From assembly GCF_036320965.1 (NCBI RefSeq), contig NC_092281.1:10147892-10211891 (forward strand): a DNA stretch of 64,000 nt, written 5' to 3'. How positions within the stretch are numbered: the stretch's first letter is position 1; every line of letters starts with the position of its first letter. This document shows positions 1 to 10,505 of this stretch, piece after piece. The position numbers were made by a program, and so were the translations under genes. This DNA is from Panulirus ornatus (lineage: Eukaryota > Arthropoda > Malacostraca > Decapoda > Palinuridae). The notes under the pieces are model-generated. The model saw nothing but the letters and a program-made list of their open reading frames with translations. It was not told where the DNA came from and ran no database searches.

Positions 1-739
1 TTTATTGCCAACAGAATCTTCAAATGCATTCATAAATCGAGATATATAGTTATACATTCTACCATTAGATATTTGTTGCATTTATATAAGGTACAAGTTT
101 TAATATTCCAAATTTGTATCGGCTGTTTTTTACGGGAGTCATTCATTAAAGATTATCTCTAAATATTTCTTTTCCATTCCTTACTTGTGACAGTATATCT
201 ATGGTAGCTATATATAGAACTAAAATCCCTTGTGTATGTGTAAATATTTCCCCTTTTGTCACAGCATAAGCGCTACAAAGGATGAGATATTGAAGAGCCC
301 AGGAGGGGGAATCTTTGTGGAAATGTTGAAAGAAGAGGTTGTCACCCTGATAAGTGTTTTTGCATCATCAGTGTATAAAAGTGATTTACACCAAGAATAA
401 AGAATATAAGCAGAGTAAAGGATGAATATGACAAAGACATATAAAGGAGTCTTAAAGAAAATCACCTGAAAGAAATTCTCTCATAAGATAGTACAGCAAT
501 CAAAAATAGATATGAAATGTTAATAAGGAAAATTATCAGTTTTGAATGAAAGTACAGTATAAAGAAAAGACCAAGACAGCTCTGGATTTAGAGAAAATGA
601 GTACAGTGCATACCTTTGAAGACAAAAAAGCATTGAAGGAGAGCTGCATGACAACAAAGATTATTCATTTATTGACTTTGTATCTGTCTTTGTGTTTGTG
701 TTAATGAAATATATATTTTGTTATTTCTAGTTAGTTGAG

Positions 740-740
<1 letters not shown>
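1..740. other. AT-rich DNA, nothing recognised
   Basis: Low-GC sequence with no open frame that looks like protein, no tandem repeat and no RNA gene that I can see. It ends at a TA/T tract that leads into the first interspersed repeat. Confidence 0.6.
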
Positions 741-780
<40 letters not shown>

Positions 781-783
781 TTT
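741..783. repeat. (TA)n plus poly-T tract
   Basis: About 11 TA dinucleotides run into about 20 T residues directly before the 5' end of an R1 repeat copy. Confidence 0.95.
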
Positions 784-887
784 CATACTATTCGCCATTT
801 CCCGCGATAGCGAGGTAGCGTTAAGAACAGAGGACTGGGCCTTTTTTGGAATATCCTCACCTGGCCCCCTGTGTTCCCTCTTTTGGG

Positions 888-925
<38 letters not shown>

Positions 926-1026
926 AGAGGGGAGGATTTCCAGCCCCCCGCTCCCTCCCCTTTTAGTCGCCTTCTACGACACGCAGGGAATACGTGGGAT
1001 GTATTCTTAATCCCCTATCCCCAGGG

Positions 1027-1029
<3 letters not shown>
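784..1029 (+). mobile_element. Interspersed repeat R1, near-complete copy
   Basis: This is the reference copy of a repeat called R1 here. It begins near ATTCGCCATTTCCCGCG, continues through AGCGAGGTAGCG, AGAACAGAGGACTGGGCC and ATATCCTCACCTGGCCCC, and has a long internal A-run (888-922). It then continues through GGATTTCCAGCCCCC, TTTTAGTCGCCTTCTACGAC and ACGCAGGGAATACGTGGGA, and ends with CCCCAGGGATA, which runs without a break into (TA)n. At least four more copies lie within 4.4 kb. I know this sequence as a frequent interspersed repeat in decapod genomes; no coding capacity is visible and its class is unknown. Confidence 0.8.

Positions 1030-1090
<61 letters not shown>
1030..1090. repeat. 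(TA)n microsatellite at the R1 3' end
   Basis: About 30 uninterrupted TA units begin immediately after the CCCCAGGGATA end of the R1 copy. Confidence 0.97.
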
Positions 1091-1093
<3 letters not shown>

Positions 1094-1318
1094 TTTGGAG
1101 GAAATTTCATACATATTTGCCATTTCCTGTGTTAGCAGGGAGCATCATGAAGAGGGAAAATCCTCACTTGTCACCCTTCTGTATTCCCTATTATGGAAAA
1201 GTAAAAACTGGAGGGGAGGATTTCCAGCACCCTGCTCCCACTCCTTTTAGTTGCCTTCTACGACACGCAGGGAATACGTGGGAAGTATTCTTTCTCCCTA
1301 ATCCCCAGGGATGATATG
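1091..1318 (+). mobile_element. Interspersed repeat R1, diverged copy
   Basis: It has the same order of blocks as the upstream copy but is more diverged: CATTTCCTGTGTTAGCAGGG replaces the CCCGCG block, the middle is shortened and the A-run is lost (TATGGAAAAGTAAAAACTGG). The 3' half is well kept, including CCTTCTACGACACGCAGGG, and the copy ends at CCCCAGGGATGATATG. Confidence 0.7.
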
Positions 1319-1339
1319 TATATATGTTATTTTTATCTA

Positions 1340-1640
1340 TTATACTTGATCGCCGTTTCCCGCATCAGTAAGGTAGAGCCAGGAAACAGACAAAGAACGG
1401 CCCATCCACTCATATACACATATATATACTTAAACACACATACATATATATATCAACATATACACATATGCATACATACATATATGCACATGTACATATT
1501 CATACTTGCTTGCCTTATTTCATTCTCAGCACCACCCCACCCCACAGGAAAGAGTATTGCCTCCCCTTGTGTCATTAAGGTAGCACCTGGAAAACAGACA
1601 AAAAAGGCCACATTTGTTCACACATCAAAGGCAGGCCTTA
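1340..1640 (+). mobile_element. Two partial copies of related repeat R2
   Basis: Two segments (about 1,345-1,420 and 1,560-1,625) share a CCCGC-like start, a GGTAG-rich core and AAACAGACAAAGA followed by a GGCC block. Between them lies CA/TA-rich low-complexity DNA. R2 shares the CCCGCG...GGTAGC core with R1 but continues differently. An inverted R2 piece lies at about 3,775-3,850. Assignment is by similarity within the window and by my memory of decapod repeats. Confidence 0.5.
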
Positions 1641-2374
1641 GTTGAGATTTAGTTGAAATATAGATAGTTACTGAATGGGAAGGGAAGAAACAAGGCAAAA
1701 TATTTACAAATTTTGGAGGAAGTGAAATATCTGTCTTTTAAAATGCGCCAGGTCTAAGTTTTTGGGAAAGACATGAAAGAGTAGAAGGTTCTAAGGCTTT
1801 GAGGTTTAGAGAAGAAACATTTATAAAAACAGCCCACCCTTGAGTTATCATTAGCCACACAATGATATTGTGACACAGCAGCTTGCCAGGTATTGCATGG
1901 TCTACCTAGTGGTGGGACCACACACGCAGCCAGCTCTCAGTAGCACAAAATAAAGTAATACAAATAGAAGAGGGAAAGTGAACCATTATTGCAGCTTGGG
2001 CAAGAGAACGTAAGTTTTCAAGTTAGTCTGAAAGAGATTATAATTCTGACTGCTTTTTACTGTACTCTGTCAAGTCTGTCAAGTATGGATGCAGAGCTAG
2101 AACCACTTCAAATGTGAGAGCAGTACTCCACATGTAAACAGGACACCCAGTTTCTTAGAGGCAGACTTAGCTATTTCTGTTATGTATACCCCTATCATCC
2201 ACTTAATGGAGTGCATATGTTCCTGAGAAGTTGACCAATAAGCAAAATTTTAGTGAAGCCATTTTTCTCAAGGATTCTCGCTATTGAATTGGAGAAACAG
2301 ACACTTCTGCAGAAAATATTTTGGTTTCAGACATAAGTGAAGAAAACTTACAAACACTTAAAAACTTTTGTATT
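1641..2374. other. Intergenic DNA, nothing recognised
   Basis: AT-rich, mostly single-copy-looking DNA without a convincing open frame, tandem repeat or RNA gene. Confidence 0.5.
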
Positions 2375-2740
2375 TTTGCTATTGTTTGCTGTTTTCCATT
2401 TTAGCCAGGTAGCACCAGGAACAAATGCATAGTGGCCCTCTTATTTCACCTCCATTTTCTAGCTTTTATGTACAAGCACTGAAATTAGAACCTGCCATTC
2501 TTAATCAGGCCTCTCAGATGATTCTTGGTTTCCTTAAACCACTTCCTATTCCCTGGTTTGTCTCTCTGACAGCTTATCATTTTCTGTATACCACATCGTT
2601 CTAATTTGCTCTATCCCATGCATGCCTTTTTCACTCTTAAATGTTTGGGCCCTGATACCTCAGAGCCTCTTCACTCCATCCTTCCATCTCCTCTGTCTCC
2701 TCTTCTGTGCTCTCTCAACACACTTACAGCTCCTGGAATC
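2375..2740 (+). mobile_element. Degraded interspersed repeat (R1/R2-like start)
   Basis: It starts with a CCATTTTAGCCAGGTAGCACC block like the R1/R2 core and continues into a T/C-rich stretch containing TGTCTCTCTGACAG and TTCACTCCATCC. That stretch resembles a sequence I associate with older retroelement-linked repeats in decapods. It is too diverged to define ends or reading frames. Confidence 0.35.
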
Positions 2741-2744
2741 CTTT

Positions 2745-2965
2745 TATACTTTATGAAGCTCTTGTTGCATTCAGGAAGCTGGCTGCATCTGCTGGGCAAG
2801 ACCAAAAGCCATGAAGTATTGTGATGTTGTGTGTGCTTATGTGCAGAGAGTTCAAGACAATTGAGTAATAAGTACTAAGTGTCTTCTTCATGGTAGTTGC
2901 ATCAGGTACATGAAGTGTCCTGGGATATGCTTCACCTTGAGCCAGACATGCACTGGAGATCACAC
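2745..2965 (+). repeat. Interspersed repeat R3, copy 1
   Basis: A diverged second copy lies 28 kb away at about 30,815-31,010 in the same orientation. Shared blocks in order are CATTCAGGAAGCTGG / GCATCAGGAAGCTGG, a GTGNTGTGTG-type block, GTGCAGAGAGTTCAA / GTGCAGAAAGTTCAA, and CTTCTTCATGGTAGTTG / CTTCTTTATGGTAGTTG. No frame is conserved between the copies, so this looks like a non-coding dispersed repeat. Confidence 0.6.
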
Positions 2966-3137
2966 TTGAAAGTCTTAGGAAGTTCTGAGTATTTTAGTAA
3001 GGGCCAGAACTGCCACCATCATCATCATCCATCACATTAGCTCATTATATCTGGTCCAGCGTTCAGGCGACACAGCTTGTGGCCAGATGTTGTTGGTGAG
3101 GGGAGGGTTTCTGCTCACGTAAAGGGATGTGCTACCA

Positions 3138-3245
3138 ACTGATCCATTATTGAAGTCTGCAGCTGGAGACTGGCTCAGCTGCAGGAAATGCTGTCTGCTG
3201 ATCCATTACTACAGGCTGCAGCTGGTGACTGGCTCAGCTGCAGCA
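3138..3245. repeat. Two-copy tandem repeat, 59 bp
   Basis: CTGATCCATTA recurs at 3,139 and 3,198, and both copies end with GACTGGCTCAGCTGCAG. There are a few substitutions between the copies. Confidence 0.8.
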
Positions 3246-3472
3246 ACTGGTACTTAAATGGATTTATTGGTACATGCGAATGAGTTGATTGAATATATGG
3301 CATCGTAAACATGGTCATAACAAGAGTTTCATAGATTATATGACACCTGTAATGGATTAGGACAACATATTCATTTGTCTAGACTATCAACTTGTGTGTG
3401 TGTATCTGCAATTACTAATCTGTACAGTACTGGGAGGTAGTTCTTCATTTATGGGGCCCTTCTCTTGAACTT

Positions 3473-3645
3473 TTTCGTAGAAGGCGACTAAAAGGGGAGG
3501 GAGTGAGGGTGCTTGAAATCATCTCCTCTCGTTTATTAATTTTCCAAAAGAGGAACAGAGAAGGGGGTCAAGTGAGGATATTCCCTCAAAGGCTCAGTCC
3601 TCTGTTCTTCATGCTACCCCGCTAACGTGGGAAATGGCGATGGGA
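3473..3645 (-). mobile_element. Interspersed repeat R1, inverted copy
   Basis: Reading the minus strand gives the R1 block order: CCATTTCCCACGTTAGCGGG, GAACAGAGGACTGAGCC, GATATCCTCACTTGACCCCC, a fragment without the long A-run, then CCTTTTAGTCGCCTTCTACG. The 3' end is cut off just after the last block and has no TA tract. Confidence 0.75.
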
Positions 3646-3880
3646 ATGAATAAAGGCAGACTATGAATTATGTACATGTGTATATATGTATATGTCTGTG
3701 TGTATATATATGTATACGTTGAGATGTATAGGTATGTATATTTGCGTGTGTGGATGTGTATGTATATACATGTGTATGTGGGTGGGTTGGGCCTTTCTTT
3801 CATCTGTTTTCTTGTGCTACCTGGCTAATGCGGGAGACAGGGACAAAGTAAAATAAGTAGATAGATAAATTAATAAGTAC
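3646..3880 (-). mobile_element. Low-complexity TA/TG tract and inverted R2 piece
   Basis: Positions 3,660-3,775 are a mosaic of TATA and TGTG words. Positions 3,776-3,850 read on the minus strand as the R2 core (CTCCCGCATTAGCCAGGTAG, then AAACAGATGAAAG and GGCCCAACCCACCCAC). The layout mirrors the plus-strand R2 at 1,345-1,625. Confidence 0.5.
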
Positions 3881-3885
3881 ATACA

Positions 3886-3891
<6 letters not shown>

Positions 3892-3962
<71 letters not shown>
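3892..3962. repeat. (TA)n microsatellite
   Basis: About 35 uninterrupted TA units precede another R1 copy. Confidence 0.97.
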
Positions 3963-3965
<3 letters not shown>

Positions 3966-3974
3966 TCTTTTTTC

Positions 3975-4080
3975 TTTTAAACTATTTGCCATTTCCCGCG
4001 TTAGCGAGGTAGCGTTAAGAACAGAGGACTGGGCCTTTTTTGGAATATCCTCACCTGGCCCACTCTGTTCCTTCTTTTGG

Positions 4081-4110
<30 letters not shown>
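3975..4110 (+). mobile_element. Interspersed repeat R1, copy truncated at its A-run
   Basis: The 5' half of R1 (GCCATTTCCCGCGTTAGCGA to TTCTTTTGG) ends in a run of 30 A residues (4,081-4,110). A second R1 copy starts a few bases later, so this is a partial tandem duplication or an insertion truncated at the homopolymer. Confidence 0.8.
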
Positions 4111-4112
<2 letters not shown>

Positions 4113-4114
4113 AT

Positions 4115-4336
4115 TTTAAACTATTCGCCATTTCCCGCGTTAGCGAGGTAGCATTAAGAACAGAGGACTGGGCCTTTTTTGGAATATCCTCACCTGGCCC
4201 CCTCTGTTCCTTCTTTTGGAAAATAAAAAAAAGAAAGAGGGGGGGATTTCCAGCCCCCCGCTCCCTCCCCTTTTAGTCGCCTTCTACGACACGCAGGGAA
4301 TACGTGGGAAGTATTCTTAATCCCCTATCCCCAGGG

Positions 4337-4339
<3 letters not shown>
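4115..4339 (+). mobile_element. Interspersed repeat R1, near-complete copy
   Basis: It is nearly identical in block order and sequence to the copy at 784-1,029. The A-run is short (GGAAAATAAAAAAAAGAAAG), and the copy again ends in CCCCAGGGATA followed by (TA)n. Confidence 0.85.

Positions 4340-4396
<57 letters not shown>
4340..4396. repeat. (TA)n microsatellite at the R1 3' end
   Basis: About 28 TA units follow directly on CCCCAGGGATA, as at 1,030. Confidence 0.97.
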
Positions 4397-4397
<1 letters not shown>

Positions 4398-4790
4398 TAT
4401 ATGTTGGTTGGTTTATTATCACTTGATGTCATTGTCCTTAAATGACCCTGTAAGTCGATAAGCACTGATATTTCTCCAACTGATTACTCAATATTTAAGA
4501 TTGAAATGAGATTCATGTGTTTCAGGAGAGTACCATCATGACACATGGCCTCCAGGCTTAGACATGGGCCTGGCCACTCATAAAGAACAGATTATTTTAT
4601 GCTTTCAGGTTTGGTGAGGATTTTGGCTTCGTAAGTCTTTTGCTACTGATAGCCAATAAGTACCGAAACCGTACATATGAAACTGAATCTCCTACAGAGC
4701 GTTAGGCAAGCACTTAGGAGCTTCCTACAGAGCGTTTGAATGTTATATAAGAACATTTATCTTATGGATTACGTAATTGTTATAGAAACA
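4397..4790. other. Intergenic DNA, nothing recognised
   Basis: No repeat, RNA gene or protein-like frame is seen apart from two CTTCCTACAGAGCGTT-like words near 4,690 and 4,725. Confidence 0.5.
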
Positions 4791-4799
4791 AAGGAGATC

Positions 4800-5080
4800 T
4801 AATAATCATTGGTTGATCATTTTAAGGTCTCTCGCAAAGGGTTGGTTAATCATTGAAGAATATCCTCCAAAATGCCAGTTGATTACATAAGAACCTCTCC
4901 CAAGGCCCAGTTGAATTATTCTAAGATCCTGCTAGACGCTATTCCTGGTAATTGAAGAACCGATTATAAAGCGGTAGTATCGATTATAAAACTGTAGTTT
5001 AATCACTTTAAGAACGTATTGCAAGGTGATTACTTGTCCTTGAAGAACGTCTAGTTAAGGTTTAGTCAATCATTACGAAA
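4800..5080. repeat. Degenerate minisatellite, unit about 40-47 bp
   Basis: Words of the form AAGAACCTCTCCCAAGG followed by AGTTGATTACAT recur with much drift (for example near 4,830, 4,857, 4,898, 4,941 and 5,010). It is an old tandem array in which no two units are identical. Confidence 0.5.
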
Positions 5081-5573
5081 AAAGAAAAGGTCCAGACGCA
5101 TTTTCGGGTTCTGTGTTTCGTACTTTTGATTCACAGTTTGCCCTTAAAGACATATATGGAAGATATATATGGTGATTGTGGATATAGGAAACCAAGTATA
5201 CCATGGCGGCATATACGATTGCATATAAAGTTGTCTCTTTTTTTTCCTGTCATCCAAAACTCTGGCTCAACTCTTGCTTACGTCAATGAAAACGATGGCC
5301 TTAATATCCCGATATGACGGAAAGTTTTGAAAAGTCCTCAGAAAATGGGGATCGTACAAACTGCCCCCCCAGTTTCTTTCATTGGTGAATTTGCATATAT
5401 ATGGGTTTGTCGCCTGGATGATGATGAAGCCTGTTACCAAGTTTATGTATTTTGGAGTTGTTCCTAACATCTGATTTCATTCGCTGAACGTCGAATTGTG
5501 TCCCAGAGAAATTCTAGATCAGAGTTGAAATTTATTCGTATTAATCGATCAAAACGACCCAACGGTCCGGTAA
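5081..5573. other. Intergenic DNA, nothing recognised
   Basis: Only short open frames are present, none with protein-like composition, and no repeat was noted. Confidence 0.5.
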
Positions 5574-5609
5574 AGCACACACACACGCGCGCACACACAT
5601 ACACACACG

Positions 5610-5647
<38 letters not shown>
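5574..5647. repeat. (CA)n microsatellite, interrupted
   Basis: CA units with CGCG and CTCG interruptions adjoin the 5' end of a SINE. Confidence 0.9.
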
Positions 5648-5649
<2 letters not shown>

Positions 5650-5800
5650 GTAAGGGTTAGTGTTACCGACCATGAGTCAGCATGGGTGTCAGGCCTCATG
5701 GATTCGAATCCTGGGCGCGGCAGTCAGCCCACAGCCAATCCCAGCTGTTCATCCTGTTTTGGGGGTTAGTTCATAAATACGTATATGGCTTTGGCTAGAG
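5648..5800 (+). mobile_element. tRNA-derived SINE, plus strand
   Basis: The head contains an A-box-like block (TTAGTGTTACCGACCATGAG) and, about 40 bp on, a strong RNA polymerase III B-box (GGATTCGAATCCTGGG). The body follows (GCGCGGCAGTCAGCCCACAG, CCCAGCTGTTCATCC), then the tail (TAAATACGTATATGGCTTTG). The order and wording match a tRNA-derived SINE I associate with decapod crustaceans. A second copy lies on the minus strand at 28,551-28,700. (CA)n and (TG)n tracts flank it; no clear target-site duplication was found. Confidence 0.75.
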
Positions 5801-5837
5801 TGTGTGTGTGTGTGTTCACGTAGGAGTAAAGACATTA

Positions 5838-5842
<5 letters not shown>

Positions 5843-5917
<75 letters not shown>

Positions 5918-5918
5918 A
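5843..5918. repeat. (TA)n then (CA)n microsatellite
   Basis: About 32 TA units are followed by six CA units, shortly after the SINE tail. Confidence 0.96.
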
Positions 5919-6355
5919 GGTTTAGAGATAGGGCAACACGAGTGTGTGTAAAAAACTCTCTTCCCGCTACACAAATATAGTAATCAAATAGTAATCACGC
6001 TCATACACAAATGTTCGGTGGGTGTAGGTAATTACATTATAGTCTCTCTCTCACAACCCAGCCACACAACTCCCAGCTGATATACCTCGCGCGCCAAAGC
6101 GGTCCATTACATGCCCCTCACAACCTGCCAACACGTCCTTTAACCCCCTTCCCCCAACCATTCCTTTCCCCCTGGGTGATGACACAGTGTGGAGCTATGA
6201 GCTCTTTGCCAAAATAAAAGAAAAAAGTCATGAAATGTGAACCAAAGTATTTGTCTTTTTTCCTATATTTTTTTTTCATAAAGTTCCGAACAAGTTAAAT
6301 GAGATAAGTGTTTCGTTTCTGGACACCGTTCCACCTGCGAGATACGAGTTGGAAA

Positions 6356-6357
<2 letters not shown>
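5919..6357. other. Intergenic DNA, nothing recognised
   Basis: C-rich patch at 6,080-6,180 and AT-rich remainder; no gene signal was seen. Confidence 0.5.

Positions 6358-6427
<70 letters not shown>
6358..6427. repeat. (TA)n microsatellite
   Basis: About 34 uninterrupted TA units. Confidence 0.97.
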
Positions 6428-6845
6428 TAATCGTCAGGTGGGGTGCTGGTATGGTCCAGCGAGCCCATGGACTGAGATGAGCTGTAGTCCTGCAGGCGAA
6501 GGGCGTGGAAAGGGCCCCGAGTGTAATCCATTAAGGGAGGGAGGGAGGGAGAACGTCTGCCAAACTCCCTGGGCCAACAAACACTCAGCACTCAGCAGAC
6601 GTTTGTCCTGTAGGGCGGGAGAGAGAGAGAAAAAAAAAGGGATCTTACGTCAGCTGGTCAGAAGTGGTAGTAACTTTACTACTGGACTATACCATCATAT
6701 GACGTGGGTATAAGAAAAACGTAAATGTTTTGATATGAATGATGAAGAGAAGGGGTTTATCAATCGCTTTTAAGTCTCGGGGTTGTTTGCAGTGTGCTGC
6801 ATTTGATCTTTGATTCGTAAGCTAAGCTATTATACCCAAAGGGTT
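6428..6845. other. Intergenic DNA, weak open frame only
   Basis: A frame of about 90 codons (6,438-6,713) is open, but its composition is purine-repeat driven (GGGAGGGAGGGAG, GAGAGAGAGA). No splice signals or known motif were seen. Confidence 0.4.
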
Positions 6846-7190
6846 AATCACCGTCGTGCTCAAGGGTTGTACCGTCGTGCTCAAAGGTTGGACAGTGGTG
6901 CTCATAGGTTGTACCGTCGTGCTCAAGGGTCGTACCATCGTGTTCAAGGGTTGTACAGTCGTGCTCAAGGGTCCAACCTTCGTGTTCAAGGGTTGTACCA
7001 TCGTGTTCAAGGGTTGTACCATCGTGTTCAAGGGTTGTACCATCTTGTTCAAGGGTTGTACCGTCGTGCTCAAGGGTTGGAGCGTCGTGCTCAAGCGTCG
7101 TACTGTCGTGCTCAAGGGTTGTACCATCGTGCTCAAGGGTTGTACCGTCGTGCTCTTTGGTCTTACCGTCTCGATCAAGAGGAGAGAATA
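6846..7190 (+). repeat. 21-bp minisatellite, about 16 units
   Basis: The unit is 21 bp and contains GTCGTGCTCAAGGGTTGTAC, with scattered substitutions. Because 21 is a multiple of three and the unit lacks stops, two plus-strand frames and one minus-strand frame stay open for over 110 codons as heptapeptide repeats; these are by-products, not genes. The same unit, diverged, occurs at 20,240, 21,597, 25,735, 29,625, 36,720 and 36,955. Confidence 0.93.
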
Positions 7191-7829
7191 ATAATCTAAA
7201 TTATCAATTATGTACACACGGTAAAAGAATGTATCTTATCACTTTATGTGTGAAACAATATGATACCGCGAACGAAGGATTATGAGAAATGCGCATTGGT
7301 GTAGCCTCAGAGTGGTACTCCTGCTTTCAGGATATTGTAATATATCGATTGGTAGCGACATTTCCTGTCATTTGCTGTACTAAATATGGAAGTAACCATG
7401 AATTAGAGATACCATGATGATTAGGAAATTTGTCTCACATTCACGCTTACCAACCCTACCGAACCAACAAGAGTCTCATTGATCATTTCGAAATTGATCG
7501 GATCCATCCAGGAAGACACTTATTTTTTTCGCGTGTGTACACACCCAACACACTCCCCTGTACTCTTTAATACAGCTTCTCCAGTCCTCTGCTGGTTCAG
7601 TGATCAGCAAGTAATGACAAAAGACAATCATCGAAGCATTATAAAGACATTCAGGGAATCAGGTCGGTTCCCCATGGAAATAAGTTAAGAGATTTGCATC
7701 GGCTCCAATTCGATACAAAGGCCTGGATGTCCCCCCGCTGTGTATAGCTTGGTAATTGCTCTCTCGTTGCTCGGCTCGGTGCAGGTGGAAGTAATGTGGG
7801 TGCCTGGAGGGAGGGGGGGGTTAGCACTC

Positions 7830-7830
<1 letters not shown>
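7191..7830. other. Intergenic DNA, nothing recognised
   Basis: No protein-like frame bounded by splice signals was seen, and no tandem repeat. Confidence 0.5.

Positions 7831-7876
<46 letters not shown>
7831..7876. repeat. (GA)n microsatellite
   Basis: About 23 uninterrupted GA units. Confidence 0.97.
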
Positions 7877-7880
<4 letters not shown>

Positions 7881-8020
7881 GTTAATGGCATACACCAGGA
7901 CTCAATCTTGGATTTGGATGACGGTCGTATGTGAATCGAGGGTGAGTGACAGCCTTCATCGTAACTTGTGTCATCTTTTTTCCTCTTTTTGCCCCAAACC
8001 AGCGAGGATTGACCACACAA

Positions 8021-8021
<1 letters not shown>

Positions 8022-8083
<62 letters not shown>
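8022..8083. repeat. (CA)n microsatellite
   Basis: About 30 uninterrupted CA units. Confidence 0.97.
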
Positions 8084-8085
<2 letters not shown>

Positions 8086-8894
8086 TCTATTTACGACAAA
8101 CAACCATTAATCTTTATATAAGCGAGTCTTTTGCACCACTTATTTCGACATTTCCTCCAGTAATCTTTACCTCTGAATGACCAACGAATCCTAAAAGAAT
8201 GACTATCAAGGCGGGACAAAGATTAGAGGGAATAATCTAACATCAAAATGATTAATATTGCATACTCTCGTTATCATAATGTGATAGATGTCTTTAATAT
8301 GTTTACCTCCCTTGTTAAAGACCAGTGATCTATCCTTACCCATTAGGGCTCACTGTTGACAAAATATAAACGATGGAGGTGAATTTACGTCGGAGAGTAA
8401 AAACATTTTTGTGTGTGGCGGTGTCGAGGGATGAACGAACAAATTGGTCATTAGTCTCGATAAGAAAGGATAAGTTACACTGTGGAGGACCTTATGGTCG
8501 CTTGGTTATTGTCTACCCCCAAGGAAGAACCAGGAGACTGGTAGGGGAAAAGATGTTCGAAGTTTAACATCAGTGATTAAAAATCATCCCACGATGTTTA
8601 TTTCTTTAACTTTCGTGGAAATTTTTGTTTTTTTTTAGCTTAAAAAACGGAGGGATGGGGGGTGCCGTGGAAAGGGAATGATCATGGTTATTACCGGGAT
8701 TGAGATACGAGATATTGGTGGAGATACGAGATGTGGTATGGTAGCTCTTATGTCTGTAGATAATGGATGTGTTGAAGCGTTGAAGATGGTGGCTCTTTGA
8801 GGTTTTAAAAAAAGAAAAAAACAGTAAAAAAAAATTATAGCTCAGTAGCTCGGCAATGGACCATGAGAACCTGGCCCCAAGACCATTAGGCCAT

Positions 8895-8898
<4 letters not shown>
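8084..8898. other. Intergenic DNA, nothing recognised
   Basis: One plus-strand frame of 64 codons (8,373-8,567) is open but has no supporting signal. Positions 8,840-8,900 carry an A-box-like word (TAGCTCAGTAGC) without a B-box. Confidence 0.45.

Positions 8899-8969
<71 letters not shown>
8899..8969. repeat. (TC)n microsatellite
   Basis: About 35 uninterrupted TC units. Confidence 0.97.
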
Positions 8970-8970
<1 letters not shown>

Positions 8971-9176
8971 AGGAGAGAGGGAGGGAAAGAGGACGTCTTC
9001 TGTACAGCTTTTAAGTCGGAGGCCTAACTCGCACGTCTCACACAGTCTCCTCACATATTACACACACACGACGCTGCTGCTGACTGCCTCCCTCCCTCCC
9101 TCCCCCGCCTCCTCCTCCTCCTACCTAATGAAAACGACACTCGCTCCGTCTCGACTTTAAACTGGTTACGATATTA

Positions 9177-9179
<3 letters not shown>

Positions 9180-9250
<71 letters not shown>
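9180..9250. repeat. (TC)n microsatellite
   Basis: About 35 uninterrupted TC units, 150 bp before the satellite array begins. Confidence 0.97.
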
Positions 9251-9253
<3 letters not shown>

Positions 9254-9397
9254 CAGATCTGAGAGTTTGTCCTTTTCTCTACGTGTCGTCCTTCGCTGGG
9301 AAATATTAGATCAGGGTGCTGGTATCTGCCGTACTGTGGAATGAACTCGCAGGAAAGAAACGGCAGTGATGTGATCTGAAAGAACATACGAGTGCTA

Positions 9398-10012
9398 ATA
9401 TTTGGTAAGGCTATAGCCTTGGATTTTTCTTGATTTTTTTTCAAAAAATGGATTTTCTTAAGAATTTCAGCATAGATGCTTTTAGGTATGCTGAATGCGA
9501 ATCTGTGGTCAAAACTCAAAAATTCCTGTAATTAGTCGAGTCATTACCATACTAATTTTGATATCATTAATCTCAGGAGCAATTAAAGGCATTAATAATG
9601 CGAAATACTGTCATTTGACTAGAAATCCTTAATCAGCATTTAGAATAACATCTATACCCAGATTTTCATTAAAATCTGAAGAGGTTGAAAATTTGAGCAA
9701 AATATTTGGTAAGGGTATAAGGGTATAGCCTTGGATTTTTCTTGATTTTTTTCAAAAACTGGATTTTCTTAAGAATTTCAGCATAGATGCTTTTAGGTAT
9801 GCTGAATACGAATCTGTGGTCAAAACCCAAAAATTCCTGTAATTAGTCGAGTCGCTACCATACTAATTTTAATATAATTAATCTCAGGAGTAATTAAAGG
9901 CATTAATATTGCGAAATACTGTCATTTGACTAGAAATCCTTAATCAGCATTTAAAATAACATCGATACCCAGATTTTCATGAAGATATGAAGAGGCTGAA
10001 AATCTAAGCAAA
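9398..10012 (+). repeat. 299-bp satellite, leading forward block
   Basis: Two monomers are in the same orientation as the main array. They begin at ATATTTGGTAAGGCTATAGC and pass through TTCCTGTAATTAGTCGAGTC and TTGACTAGAAATCCTTAATC. These edge monomers are more diverged than the central ones and are of the ancestral-looking type (AATCTGTGGTC), as expected at a satellite border. The block ends abruptly where the sequence turns into its own reverse complement. Confidence 0.9.
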
Positions 10013-10500
10013 ATATAGATGTTATTTTAAATGCTTATTAAGGATTTCTAGTCAAATGACAGCATTTCGCATTATGAATACCTTTACTCCTAAGGTTATA
10101 GTAAATTAGTATGCTAATTACTCGACTAATTACAGGAATTTTTAAGTTTTGACCACAGATTCGTATTCAGCATACCTAAAAGCATCTATGCTGAAATTCT
10201 CAAGAAAATCCATTTTTGAAAAAAAATCAAGAAAAATCCAAATATTATGCTCAGATTTTTAACCTCTTCAGATTTTAATGAAAATCTGGGTATAGATGTT
10301 ATTTTAAATGCTTATTAAAGATTTCTAGTCAAATGACAGCATTTCGCATTATTAATGCCTTTACTACTAAGATTAAGTATAGTAAAATTAGTATGCTAAT
10401 TACTCAACTAATTACAGGAATTTTTGGGTTTTGACGACAGATTCGTATTTAGCATGCTGAAAAGCATCTCTCCTGCAATCTCAAGAAAATCCATTTTTTG
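10013..10500 (-). repeat. 299-bp satellite, inverted block
   Basis: About one and a half monomers in reverse complement (for example GACTAATTACAGGAATTTTT, and AAATCTGGGTATAGATGTTA near 10,280). The left junction is near 10,013 (CAAAATATAGATGTTATTTT). The right junction is near 10,500, where CCATTTTTTGAAAAAAATGA switches back to the forward strand. The block makes the border region partly palindromic. Confidence 0.88.
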
Positions 10501-10505
10501 AAAAA

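Noticed and set aside
6810..7217. Heptapeptide-repeat proteins on both strands, possibly coiled coils.
   Set aside because: A 21-bp stop-free unit creates heptad periodicity automatically; no start context, splice site or hydrophobic a/d pattern supports a coiled coil.
8836..8900. tRNA-like word TAGCTCAGTAGCTCGG.
   Set aside because: It resembles an A-box, but there is no B-box within 60 bp downstream.
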